Of a DNA stretch of 17,539 bases, positions 1 through 7,153 are shown piece after piece. This DNA is from Deltaproteobacteria bacterium (GTDB lineage: Bacteria > Myxococcota > UBA796 > SXON01): positions 1 to 17,539 of the forward strand of contig CANKNP010000070.1 in NCBI GenBank assembly GCA_947483545.1, read 5' to 3'. Every line of letters begins with the position of its first letter. Within the stretch, counting starts at the first letter, position 1. The notes beneath the pieces are model-generated. The model ran no database searches. It had not been told where the DNA came from and saw only the letters and a list, made by a program, of their open reading frames with translations. Made by a program: the position numbers and the translations under genes.

Positions 1-248
1 CGGCAAAGGCCGCGGGGGCCACCCCGGCGCAGCTCGCACCCGCGCTGGAGCTGCAACGACAAGCCCAGTGGCGGCTGGACTTCATCGCCGCCGAGAACTC
101 CATGGGCTTCCACGCGCCGCAAGAGGCCGCCCGGGTGCTGGGTGAAGCGGCGGACCTCGCACGTCAGGGCCAGATCGCCGCGATTCTGGCAACACCAGCG
201 CCAGCCCGCGGGCCCGTGCTCGTTGCGGTTCCGGCAACCACCCGCTGA
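1..248 (+). CDS. nrfA: Ammonia-forming cytochrome c nitrite reductase (NrfA / cytochrome c552 family), C-terminal fragment
   Basis: The gene enters from the left edge; reading from base 3 gives the last 81 residues before a TGA at 246-248. The fragment contains the pattern [20 protein letters not shown] followed by [16 protein letters not shown]. This matches the C-terminal helical region of the pentahaem nitrite reductase NrfA (Cytochrom_C552 family), where a Q-W-R-(W/L)-D helix is followed by a conserved F/M-H-(A/N/S)-P-x-E motif. The family reduces nitrite to ammonium in the periplasm and takes electrons from a NrfH- or NrfB-type partner. The CxxCH/CxxCK haem sites lie upstream, outside the window, so an active enzyme cannot be confirmed. 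The gene converges on the next gene with a 9-bp gap. The last ten or so residues ([16 protein letters not shown]) are a weakly conserved tail. Identification rests on recalled family patterns only. Confidence 0.8.
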   Translation, partial: AKAAGATPAQLAPALELQRQAQWRLDFIAAENSMGFHAPQEAARVLGEAADLARQGQIAAILATPAPARGPVLVAVPATTR

Positions 249-257
249 CCCGACGAG

Positions 258-746
258 CTACGGCTCCGACTGCACCTGCGCGGCGGGAGTTTCCACGCCA
301 GGAACCACTACAGTTTCCGGTGCGGCCGCGCCCGTCGTCCACGGCCGATCCGCAGCGAGGGGCGACTTCGCGCTGTTGATCACCCAAGCCCGACCGATCT
401 CGCTCCAGTGCTGGACGTAGTTGAGCGTTTCATACCGGTTGCGGGCCTGGTCCACGATCTCCAGCCGAATCAGCACCACCGCCGGGCGGACGGGATCGCC
501 CTTGGTCTCGACGCCCAGCTCCACCTGCACGACCGTCGCGTCGGTCAGGCGGACCTGCGGATCGTTGATCAGCTGCGTGAGCGCGACCCTGGCCTCCAAA
601 TCCGCCAGGTAGGGTGTGGACTTTCCCGGGTCGTTCCACCGCACGCCCTCCCAGTACTTGGTCGCGGCATCCCCGAGATCCCGGGCCTGACGGGCTTCAC
701 TTCCGTGACCGGCGCCGAAGCTGAGCGCCACGAGAAACGTCCACAT
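258..746 (-). CDS. Small exported protein, possible NTF2-like fold, function unknown
   Basis: This 162-residue protein starts at ATG 746-744, directly abutting the TAG stop of the upstream gene, with an AGGCGAGG ribosome-binding site lying over that gene's end. The first ~18 residues (MWTFLVALSFGAGHGSEA) look like a short signal sequence, suggesting export to the periplasm. The body has a helix with a YWEG motif, a stretch of alternating hydrophobic strands (VVQVELG, AVVLIRLEIVD), then WSEIGRAWVI and a conserved-looking SPLAADRPW end, followed by a low-complexity Pro/Val/Ala tail. The helix-then-strands pattern with a Trp-rich end recalls NTF2-like domains, but this is a fold impression and no family is recognised. 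It is the last gene of a tightly packed four-gene minus-strand unit with the beta-barrel, permease and MCE genes, so an envelope role is inferred from context. Confidence 0.75.
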   Translation of the reverse strand: MWTFLVALSFGAGHGSEARQARDLGDAATKYWEGVRWNDPGKSTPYLADLEARVALTQLINDPQVRLTDATVVQVELGVETKGDPVRPAVVLIRLEIVDQARNRYETLNYVQHWSEIGRAWVINSAKSPLAADRPWTTGAAAPETVVVPGVETPAAQVQSEP

Positions 747-1460
747 CTAAAACCTCGCCTGGAGGGAGACCATGACGTGGTAGCCGACGCCGATGGCCTT
801 CGGGGTGGTCTGGCTCATCAACGTGACGCCTTGGGCGAAGCCAATTCCGACGTTCGACGAGATGTCGTAGAGCATGCCCGGGCCGGTGCGCAGGCCGAGA
901 TCGCCGTTGGTGCCATAAAACACGACCTGGGTGCTGGTGAACGGCTTGGCCCGCTTGTGCGGGGCCAGGTAGTACTTGACGCCAGCCGCGACCTGGAAAT
1001 GTACGCTTTCATCGTCGGCACCGATGGGGTGCTCGATGACCATGATCTCCGGCTCGAAGGGGCCGCCAAAGTTTCGGGTGAACGAGGTCTGGATGATCGG
1101 ACCGTACTGGGCGCCCGCGTTCTCGTCCGCCGAGACGATGGCGATCTCAAAGCCGGCGTTGACGGTCACCGCCCACTGGCCAGAGTGCGGATACCCGGTT
1201 TGAAGCTCCCGAGTGACCGACATGACCTGCTCCTTCGGGACCGCGACCTCCGACTTGTCCTCCAAGCGAATCCGGTAGAGGTCGCCCTTCTGGATGATCT
1301 TTCCCCGCCAGCGGGAGCCATCGCGGGTGGTCAACACGTCCTCATAGCGAAGCTGAGCGCGCTTGGAGAGCCGGTTCCCCGCCGCCGCTTCGGCGTCCCG
1401 CGTCGCCAAGAGGGCCGTGGCGAGGAGGAGGCAGCTGAGGAACCGACGAGCGAGGGACAT
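747..1460 (-). CDS. Putative outer-membrane beta-barrel protein with N-terminal SH3/LSm-like domain
   Basis: A start at ATG 1460-1458 is chosen because it gives a clear Sec signal peptide (MSLARRFLSC LLLATALLAT then AEA-A, cleavage near residue 25); the frame stays open upstream but encodes an Arg/Gly/Pro-rich stretch unlike a leader. The product has 237 residues. Residues ~40-75 read DVLTTRDGSRWRGKIIQKG and then RIRLEDKSEVAVPKEQV, the small beta-domain pattern (DG-x-RG-x-I ... V-P-x-x-V) common in exported proteins of this group. From ~residue 95 to the end there are alternating amphipathic strands with aromatic residues, and the chain ends in VMVSLQARF. A terminal Phe on a hydrophobic strand is the usual signal for outer-membrane insertion by BAM. 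The gene sits 8 bp after the ABC-2 permease and abuts the next gene. No specific substrate can be assigned. Confidence 0.75.
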   Translation of the reverse strand: MSLARRFLSCLLLATALLATRDAEAAAGNRLSKRAQLRYEDVLTTRDGSRWRGKIIQKGDLYRIRLEDKSEVAVPKEQVMSVTRELQTGYPHSGQWAVTVNAGFEIAIVSADENAGAQYGPIIQTSFTRNFGGPFEPEIMVIEHPIGADDESVHFQVAAGVKYYLAPHKRAKPFTSTQVVFYGTNGDLGLRTGPGMLYDISSNVGIGFAQGVTLMSQTTPKAIGVGYHVMVSLQARF

Positions 1461-1468
1461 GCGGCCCG

Positions 1469-3157
1469 TTATCCCAGGCCCGAGGCCCAGAGCGACCGGG
1501 CGCTGCGCTCGATGGGCCAGGTGCCGACGAACAGGCAGAGCGCGATGACGGCGAAGGCAGCGGTGGCCGCCCCCCACCAAATCTCACGATAACCAGCGTA
1601 GAAACCGACAATCTCTATCGACAGCACGACGAAGTCGAGCGTGAGGGCGAGCACCATGAAGAAAACGGCGCCAGGACCCGTCGCGGCCCGCGCTGCGGTG
1701 TCCGCCCGAAAGTCGGGCCAGAGCGCTCCGAGCGAGACCGCGAGGCCGCTCATCGCGTAGGCGAGGAACACCATGGTGACCCCTTCGATCGCCAACAACC
1801 AGCCGGGAGCCTCCAACATCCATCCGCTCCCGAGCGTCACGATCTGTCCGACCACGAGCATCGGAACGAAGCCGAGCACAGACTTGGCGCGCAGCAACGT
1901 GGCAGGGTGAACCGGGCCCGCGCGGACGAGCCAGAACGCCCGCCCCTCCCGGGAGACCGCAGCGAAGTTGAAGCGCGCGGCGATGGCGGCCATGACAAAC
2001 CCGCCCATGCCGAGGTTCAAGAAGCTCATCGCCTGCTTCATCGCGACGAGGAGCTGCCCCTGAAACGCTTGGAACGGCAAGGCGTGGATGCTCACAAGGT
2101 AGACGCCACAGACCCCGGTGAGCAGGAACACCTGGCTCCACTGGGCGGGATCCCGCACGAAGACGCGGAGCTCTTTTCCGAGGTGGGGGCGCCAGGCGCG
2201 CGGGACGGCGAGCACGAGGATGTCGAAGACGCCGGAGCGATAGAAGCGCGCAGAGCGGGCCTCCTGGGAGCGGGACCAGCCGTTGTCGAAGCCCCAGGCG
2301 GTGGTCCACCGCGCGACCGCGGAGCTGGCCAGCAGGCCGGTGAGCAAAAGCGCCGCCTCAGTCCAAGGGAAAGGCGCGTAGAGCATCGTCGAGGAGATGA
2401 CCTCGCTGGCCCAGCGGGGGGGAAACAGGATGGGCGCGGGGAGCGAGAGCTGGGCGATGTAGGCCGCGGCGTTCTCGAACTCCTGAGCGTTCACGAGCCG
2501 CTCGGGTCGCAGCGACCGCAGGAGCACAAAGAGCGAGGCCATCATCATCATGGCCAGGAGGACCATGAGCTCGCGGGTGCGACGGGCCGGAAAAACGTTG
2601 ACCAGCACGGTCGAGAAGATGATGCCCAGGTTGGTTGCGAGCATCAGAAGTGCGGGAACTGCGAAGCTCAAAGCCGCGTAGTAGCCGATGCCGGCTTCGC
2701 TGCGCAGCCCGTAGGCCAAGAACACGGGCACACCGAAGAGAGCCATCATCCAGCTCGACTGGGTCAACGTGTCGAAGAAGCGGGCGTAGTGAAAAGTGCG
2801 CCGGCTGACGGGCAGAGAGAGCACGAGCTCAAGATCATCCGAGAGGTAGAACGTGGACAGCGCGGTGATCACGTTCGAAAAGGTGAGCATGACGAACAGG
2901 CTGGCGAGCAGCATGTCCATGAGCTTGCGGGCGAGGAACGGGCCGAAGCCCTCGACATCAAGGAACTTGCCGACCAGGAAGTAGACGGCCCCGAAGATGC
3001 CGAGCCAGAACAGAAAACCGACGAGCCCGAGCGCGATGTACAGGCCGCGCTGTTCGCCATGGACGAGCACATTTCGAAATCCGCGGGCGCGAGGCGAGAG
3101 CAGGAGGCGGAGCTGCTTGCCGGGGCCTTGGGGCGGGTACGCGGGCGCTGACTGCAC
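1469..3157 (-). CDS. ABC-2 type transporter permease (putative ABC exporter, no ATPase encoded nearby)
   Basis: This 562-residue, strongly hydrophobic protein starts with GTG at 3157-3155, immediately after the TAG stop of the upstream MCE gene. Around ten or more membrane segments can be seen, for example residues ~38-62, ~85-105, ~140-185, ~195-215 and several from ~340 to the end. They are arranged as two similar halves, with a soluble Arg-rich stretch near the middle (HLGKELRVFVRDPAQWSQV). The motif LSDDLELVLSLPVSRRTFHYARF after the second helix group is typical of large ABC-2 exporter permeases, where a cytoplasmic coupling helix carries L-L-x-S-L-P. Such permeases normally need a separate ATPase subunit, and none is encoded in this window. 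Its position between an MCE protein and an outer-membrane barrel suggests a role in trans-envelope transport. The substrate is unknown. Confidence 0.85.
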   Translation of the reverse strand: MQSAPAYPPQGPGKQLRLLLSPRARGFRNVLVHGEQRGLYIALGLVGFLFWLGIFGAVYFLVGKFLDVEGFGPFLARKLMDMLLASLFVMLTFSNVITALSTFYLSDDLELVLSLPVSRRTFHYARFFDTLTQSSWMMALFGVPVFLAYGLRSEAGIGYYAALSFAVPALLMLATNLGIIFSTVLVNVFPARRTRELMVLLAMMMMASLFVLLRSLRPERLVNAQEFENAAAYIAQLSLPAPILFPPRWASEVISSTMLYAPFPWTEAALLLTGLLASSAVARWTTAWGFDNGWSRSQEARSARFYRSGVFDILVLAVPRAWRPHLGKELRVFVRDPAQWSQVFLLTGVCGVYLVSIHALPFQAFQGQLLVAMKQAMSFLNLGMGGFVMAAIAARFNFAAVSREGRAFWLVRAGPVHPATLLRAKSVLGFVPMLVVGQIVTLGSGWMLEAPGWLLAIEGVTMVFLAYAMSGLAVSLGALWPDFRADTAARAATGPGAVFFMVLALTLDFVVLSIEIVGFYAGYREIWWGAATAAFAVIALCLFVGTWPIERSARSLWASGLG

Positions 3158-4264
3158 CTAGCGTCCACCCACGCCAGGATCGTCCGTCGGGCCCTCCCAC
3201 TCGGATTCTTTCTTGCCCTTGGCCACCGTGGCGCGAATGTAGGCCTTCAACAAGGCGTTCCGCTGCGCCCCGCCGAGCAGCACACGCATGTCCTCGTAGA
3301 GCTGCGGATCCCGCACGAGCAGCCCGAGGGTGCCGTCCCCTTCGTTGATGCCGTCCGTCACGCTGCGGACGTTGGTCAGCGTCGCCTGAAGCTCGTCCAT
3401 GATCTTCGCCTTGTCCGGATCGTAGAGCAGCGCGTGGGCGAGCGAGTCACCCGTCTTGATGTCACCCATCACGCCGTCCAGCGCATCCGCCATGTCGCCG
3501 AGCTTGCTCATGAGCTTCTCGCCGTTGTCGGAGTAGATGAGCTCGTGGGCGAGCCCCTTCCCGGTGCGCATCTCGGTGGTCACCGCGTGGACGTCAGCCA
3601 CGATCCCCTCGACATTCGTGAGGATGCTCTTGACCTTCTGACCGGCGCCCTGATCGTAGATGAGCACGTGCAAGATACCCTTGCCCTCTTTGGCCTCAGC
3701 CAGCATGGCCTCGATGTGCGCGAGCGAGGTGGAGACCCCCGCCTTGGATGCCGCATCGTCGCTACCCAGCATCAAATCGACCTTTTTGGAGATCGACGAG
3801 GCGTTCTCGACGATCTGCGTGGCCTTGCTCGCGTAGGACAGGTAGTCGATGCTCTCGACCGAGGAGATGGTCGCCTCGTCCGCGAGGATCTCCTGGTCCG
3901 GGGAGCCGACGGACAGGGAGATGTACATGTCCCCTAGCACACCGATTTGGGAAATGCTGGCGTTGGAATCAGCACGTAGCCGGGGCTGGTACTCAGCCCG
4001 GATGGTGAGCTCGACCTCGATGTTCTTCGATCCGGGGTCGGACGAGAACGCGACGTTCGAGACCTCGCCGATGTCGATGCCCGCGAGGCGGACAACCGCG
4101 CCAGCTTTCAACCCCTTCACGTCCAAAAACGTGGTGTGAAGCTGATATTCCTTCGCGAACATCTTGGCCGATCCGCCCAGGATGAACACGCCGGTGGCGA
4201 TGGCGACGAGGAACAGGAGGACGAAGAGGCCGACCTTCAGTTCCTGCAGGAGGTTTCTTTCCAC
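3158..4264 (-). CDS. MlaD/MCE-family inner-membrane-anchored lipid-transport protein with C-terminal repeats
   Basis: The protein has 368 residues and a GTG start at 4264-4262. Residues 1-10 are a short cytoplasmic tail, 11-31 one transmembrane helix, and ~38-121 an MCE domain: HTTFLDVKGLKAGAVVRLAG, IDIGEVSNV, and ADSNASISQIGVLGDMYISL are classic. MCE proteins form hexameric rings or tubes that move lipids between inner and outer membranes (MlaD, PqiB, Mce). The C-terminal region has four related segments starting at residues ~194, 235, 272 and 309, each G-(K/D)-(G/S)-x-x-x-x-L-(I/L/V)-x-(D/S), separated by about 37-41 residues of amphipathic helix; such repeats are seen in other MCE proteins of this group. 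MlaE/MlaF-type partners are not adjacent. Instead an ABC-2 permease follows without a gap. The tail is hydrophilic (GKKESEWEGPTDDPGVGGR). Confidence 0.92.
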   Translation of the reverse strand: MERNLLQELKVGLFVLLFLVAIATGVFILGGSAKMFAKEYQLHTTFLDVKGLKAGAVVRLAGIDIGEVSNVAFSSDPGSKNIEVELTIRAEYQPRLRADSNASISQIGVLGDMYISLSVGSPDQEILADEATISSVESIDYLSYASKATQIVENASSISKKVDLMLGSDDAASKAGVSTSLAHIEAMLAEAKEGKGILHVLIYDQGAGQKVKSILTNVEGIVADVHAVTTEMRTGKGLAHELIYSDNGEKLMSKLGDMADALDGVMGDIKTGDSLAHALLYDPDKAKIMDELQATLTNVRSVTDGINEGDGTLGLLVRDPQLYEDMRVLLGGAQRNALLKAYIRATVAKGKKESEWEGPTDDPGVGGR

Positions 4265-4301
4265 GCCGGGAGCGTAGCGTGTTCTCGCGATAGCCGCGCG
4301 G
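4265..4301. promoter_or_regulatory. Short divergent intergenic region between the MCE gene and uppP
   Basis: Only 37 bp separate the two divergent start codons, so promoters for both directions must lie here or overlap the opposite coding sequence. No convincing -35/-10 pair or operator is seen. Neither start has a strong Shine-Dalgarno sequence: uppP is preceded by GCCGCGCGG. The region is annotated for position only; the promoter role is inferred from the divergent layout. Confidence 0.35.
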
Positions 4302-5111
4302 ATGTCCCTCCTCGGCGCGCTGTTCCTCGGGGCCGTGCAAGGCCTGACCGAGTTCCTCCCGATCTCCTCCTCGGGACACCTCGCGGTGTTCGAGCACTAC
4401 ATCGATGTTGGCGGCCAGAACCTCGCGTTTGACCTGCTCTTGCACCTGGGGACACTCGTCCCGGTCTTGATCGTCTTCCGCGCAGATCTGCTCCGGATGC
4501 TCACCGACCCGCTGCGGGGCGAAGGCCCGATGTTGCAACGCGACGGCACCCGTTGGCTCCTGTACGTCGTGATCGCGAGCGTGCCGACCGCCATCATGGG
4601 GGTCTTGCTCAAAGACTACTTCGAGACGACGCTATCTGGGTTCTACGCCCTGTCCTGGCAATTCGCGGTCACAGCGATCGCCTTGCAAGGCACGAGTCGG
4701 CTCCCCGCCGGCACGCGCACGATCCGCGACATGACCTGGAAGGACGCGCTGATTATCGGCGTCGCCCAGGGGATCGCGATCTTGCCTGCCGTCTCGCGCT
4801 CCGGCTCGACCATCGTCACGGCGGTCGCGTTGAAGCTTGACCGGGACCTCGCGGGGCGCTTCTCCTTTGTGATCTCGGTGCCGGCCATCCTGGGCGCCTG
4901 CCTGCTGGAGCTGCGGCACCTGGTCGAAGACGGCGGCGTGGACCCGGGGCTCCTGCCCGCTTGGACGGGTGGGGCGCTCGTCTCGCTGGTGGTCGGCTGG
5001 ATCTCGCTCACGTTCCTTTTGAAGGTGATCCGCGCGGGGAACTTCGGCGTTTTCGGCTGGTATTGTTGGGGGATGGCGGCGGTGTGCGCGGCGATTGGGA
5101 TGCAGGGGTAG
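4302..5111 (+). CDS. uppP: Undecaprenyl-diphosphatase (bacitracin resistance protein)
   Basis: This 269-residue integral membrane enzyme dephosphorylates undecaprenyl diphosphate to recycle the lipid carrier for peptidoglycan and O-antigen synthesis. Its length is normal for the family (E. coli 273). The N-terminus carries the (Q/E)xxxE motif as QGLTE, with the second Glu at residue 17, followed by FLPISSSGHL (18-27). The second active-site motif is ILPAVSRSGSTI with Arg166; most family members have PG rather than PA before the SRSG core, a mild deviation. Eight or so hydrophobic segments follow the family pattern. It is the only complete plus-strand gene in the window and stops 4 bp before the end of the convergent Cys-rich lipoprotein gene. 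Bacitracin tolerance is a family property, not shown here. Confidence 0.95.
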   Translation: MSLLGALFLGAVQGLTEFLPISSSGHLAVFEHYIDVGGQNLAFDLLLHLGTLVPVLIVFRADLLRMLTDPLRGEGPMLQRDGTRWLLYVVIASVPTAIMGVLLKDYFETTLSGFYALSWQFAVTAIALQGTSRLPAGTRTIRDMTWKDALIIGVAQGIAILPAVSRSGSTIVTAVALKLDRDLAGRFSFVISVPAILGACLLELRHLVEDGGVDPGLLPAWTGGALVSLVVGWISLTFLLKVIRAGNFGVFGWYCWGMAAVCAAIGMQG

Positions 5112-5115
5112 GGCG

Positions 5116-5421
5116 TCAGCCGGCGCAGACATCCTCGCAGGCCGACAGGTCGGGTGGCGTCTCGCAGTCGGCCTCCTCCCAGCCCCCAACGCACGCATCC
5201 GCGGAGGCCTGGCTGAAGTCGTCGCAGGCCATGTCCTCGTTGCTCTGCTTCGACGCCGCAGCCAGGACCGTCTTGCAGTTCGACTCGCTCTCGTAGCCAG
5301 CCCAGGTCAAGCCCTCACAGCGCTCGTACCAAGAGCAGATCGCCTCGACGCGCGCCTCCTGGAAGTTCTTGACCGGGTCCCGCGCGCAGCCGCCAAGCAG
5401 CAGCGCGAGGATCACCCGCAC
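5116..5421 (-). CDS. Small Cys-rich lipoprotein, function unknown
   Basis: The chosen start GTG 5421-5419 gives a short lipoprotein signal, MRVILALLLGGC, with the lipobox LGGC and lipidated Cys12; the product is 101 residues. An alternative GTG at 5415-5413, overlapping the TGA of the acyl-CoA dehydrogenase as GTGA, would give 99 residues but lose the Arg of the n-region. After the lipid anchor there are eight further Cys (ICSWYERC, SNC, MAC, DAC, DC, AC, VC), an even number suited to four disulfides. The mature part is acidic. Small Cys-rich lipoproteins of this style are common in Myxococcota-like genomes, but no family is recognised. Translation is probably coupled to the upstream gene. 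The 3' end faces uppP with a 4-bp gap, leaving no room for a terminator. Confidence 0.75.
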   Translation of the reverse strand: MRVILALLLGGCARDPVKNFQEARVEAICSWYERCEGLTWAGYESESNCKTVLAAASKQSNEDMACDDFSQASADACVGGWEEADCETPPDLSACEDVCAG

Positions 5422-6581
5422 ACCTGCTTCGTCAGGTCTTTGGTGATGTTCTTCTGGTGCGACTCGAGCGTCCCGCCGCCGATCTCCAGGAGCTTCGCGT
5501 CGCGCAGAAGGCGCTCGACCGGGTACTCGGTGCAGTAGCCGGAGCCGCCCATGACCTGCATCGCGTTGTCCGCGACCTCCTTCCCCACCGGCGCGGCAAA
5601 CAGCTTCGCGGCGTCCGACCCGAGCCTGGCCCGACTGTCCGGCCCGACGGTCCGCGCCACCTGGTAGATCAGGCACCGCGCCGCCTCCGTCTTGGCGTAA
5701 CTATCCCCAATATACCGCTGGATTTGCCCGAACCGATTGATCGACTGCCCAAAGGCGACCCGCTCGGAGGCGTGCTTGACCATGATGTCCAGGCAACGAT
5801 CCGCGATGCCGAGGCTCATCGCCGCGAGCGTGAGCCGCTCGATCTCCAGGTTCCGCATCATGTGGGTGAGCCCGTGCCCAACACCCCCGAGGACGTTTTC
5901 CTTCGGGACCTCGCAGTTCTCGAAGATGAGCTCGCTCATCGTGCTGGCACGCATCCCCATCTTGTGGATCGGGCCAGAGCTCGAAAAGCCGGGGCAGGTG
6001 CGGTCAACGAGAAAGCTGGTGACCTTGCCCTCGACCTTGGCATAAACGAGGAAGCAATAGCCATCGGGACCATTGGTGATGTACGTCTTGGTGCCGTTCA
6101 GCGCGTAGTGGGAGCCCCTGTCCACGGCTGTTGTGGTCATGCCCAGGACGTCGGTTCCGTACCCGGGCTCCGTCATGCCCATGCCGCCGATCCACTCGCC
6201 GGCGATGACGTTGGGGAGGTACCGGCGCCGCTGCTCCGCGTTGGAGCAATAGTAGAAGTTGTTCACGAACAACATCGCGTGCGCGAGGTAGGCAAGACAA
6301 AAGCCGGGGTCTGACTTCGACAGTTCGTGATTGGCGATCACAGCGGCGACCGTGTCCATACCGGCGCCGCCGTCGGCCTCTGGGACCGTGATGCCCAGCA
6401 GCCCGAGCTCCCCGAGCCGCGCGAACAGCGGTCGATTGAGGGTCTGCTCCCGGTCGTGCTTCTCGGCCTGTCCCTCGACCTCCGAAGCCGTGAACCCGGC
6501 GACCATGTCCCGGAGCATCCGGTGCTCTTCAGACGGGTGAAACAATGCGTCGAAGCTGGGGGAAGATGGGGCGGTGGACAC
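5412..6581 (-). CDS. Acyl-CoA dehydrogenase, isovaleryl-CoA dehydrogenase-like
   Basis: The protein has 389 residues and starts with GTG at 6581-6579, preceded by an AGGAGA ribosome-binding site. It belongs to the FAD flavoenzymes that introduce the alpha-beta double bond into acyl-CoA and pass electrons to ETF. The FAD/substrate motif is GMTEPGYGTD (~135-144). The ASERVAFGQSINRFGQIQ segment and QVMGGSGY (~342-349) are the usual ACAD signatures. At the position where medium-chain enzymes carry the catalytic Glu (YEGT) this protein has EIGGGT with Gly. The Glu in NLEIERL (Glu248) matches the position of the catalytic base in isovaleryl-CoA dehydrogenase, so branched-chain (leucine-type) substrates are likely but not certain. 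It follows the START-like gene by 68 bp and overlaps or abuts the Cys-rich lipoprotein gene downstream. Confidence 0.92.
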   Translation of the reverse strand: MSTAPSSPSFDALFHPSEEHRMLRDMVAGFTASEVEGQAEKHDREQTLNRPLFARLGELGLLGITVPEADGGAGMDTVAAVIANHELSKSDPGFCLAYLAHAMLFVNNFYYCSNAEQRRRYLPNVIAGEWIGGMGMTEPGYGTDVLGMTTTAVDRGSHYALNGTKTYITNGPDGYCFLVYAKVEGKVTSFLVDRTCPGFSSSGPIHKMGMRASTMSELIFENCEVPKENVLGGVGHGLTHMMRNLEIERLTLAAMSLGIADRCLDIMVKHASERVAFGQSINRFGQIQRYIGDSYAKTEAARCLIYQVARTVGPDSRARLGSDAAKLFAAPVGKEVADNAMQVMGGSGYCTEYPVERLLRDAKLLEIGGGTLESHQKNITKDLTKQVCG

Positions 6582-6649
6582 AGGTCTCCTGCGAAGATGG
6601 CCCGTGTAACCGGTCTCTTCAGGGCGCCCGTACTGACCCGCGGGTAGCT

Positions 6650-7153
6650 TTACCGGCCGGTCACCCGCTGAACGAGGTTCTTGAGCGTTTGCACGGCACT
6701 GCTGCCCACGGCGGCGTTGATCAGCCGCTGAGGAACAGGGAGTCGGGGCTCCGAGCGGACCTGCAGCGTGACCTGCGTGCCCCCGGCGACCGAGAGCAGC
6801 TTCCAGCTGGTGGACTGGCTGTCGAAGTCATCGGTGCTGACCAGGGTCTCGCGGAAACCATCTGCCGTGGGGCAGCGCCGGGCGATGTACACAAGCGGCG
6901 AGGTCATGCCGCGGGTGGTGATTTGCACGAGGCTGCAATCCCCTTCCTTGGCGAGCACCTTCGCGTCCAGCACATCGCCGGACAGGGCGGAGGCGGAGAG
7001 CGGATCGGCCAGCGCGGCGCGCACCGTCGCGGGGTCGGCTGCGATGATTACGACGGTGCTCACGGTGCTCTCGCCCGCCACCGTAGGCTCGCTAGGTTCC
7101 GCCGCAAAGGTGGGGGAACCGAAAAGTGCCGCGAGGGTCAGAAGCGAGGTCAT
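6650..7153 (-). CDS. Exported START/SRPBCC-like domain protein
   Basis: The start ATG 7153-7151 is preferred because it leads straight into a signal peptide (MTSLLTLAALFGSPTFAAEP, cleavage near residue 18-19); a TTG two codons upstream is possible. The product has 167 residues. After the signal the chain shows STVVIIAADPATVRAALADP (strand then helix), then alternating strands (CSLVQITTRG, PLVYIARRC, GFRETLVST, TSWKLLSVAG, GTQVTLQVRSEP) and a long C-terminal helix (LINAAVGSSAVQTLKNLVQRV). This strand-helix-strands-long-helix order is that of the START/SRPBCC fold, which binds hydrophobic ligands in a cavity. The ligand is unknown. A small conserved pattern, SEPRLPVPxxLIN, is seen before the final helix as in START-like proteins. 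It may be cotranscribed with the acyl-CoA dehydrogenase. Confidence 0.75.
   Translation of the reverse strand: MTSLLTLAALFGSPTFAAEPSEPTVAGESTVSTVVIIAADPATVRAALADPLSASALSGDVLDAKVLAKEGDCSLVQITTRGMTSPLVYIARRCPTADGFRETLVSTDDFDSQSTSWKLLSVAGGTQVTLQVRSEPRLPVPQRLINAAVGSSAVQTLKNLVQRVTGR

Noticed and set aside
408..1592. Long plus-strand open frame opposite the barrel and small exported genes
   Set aside because: It is antisense to two genes with signal peptides and good spacing, and its translation is Arg/Gly/Asp/His-rich with no domain; this is a GC-driven shadow.
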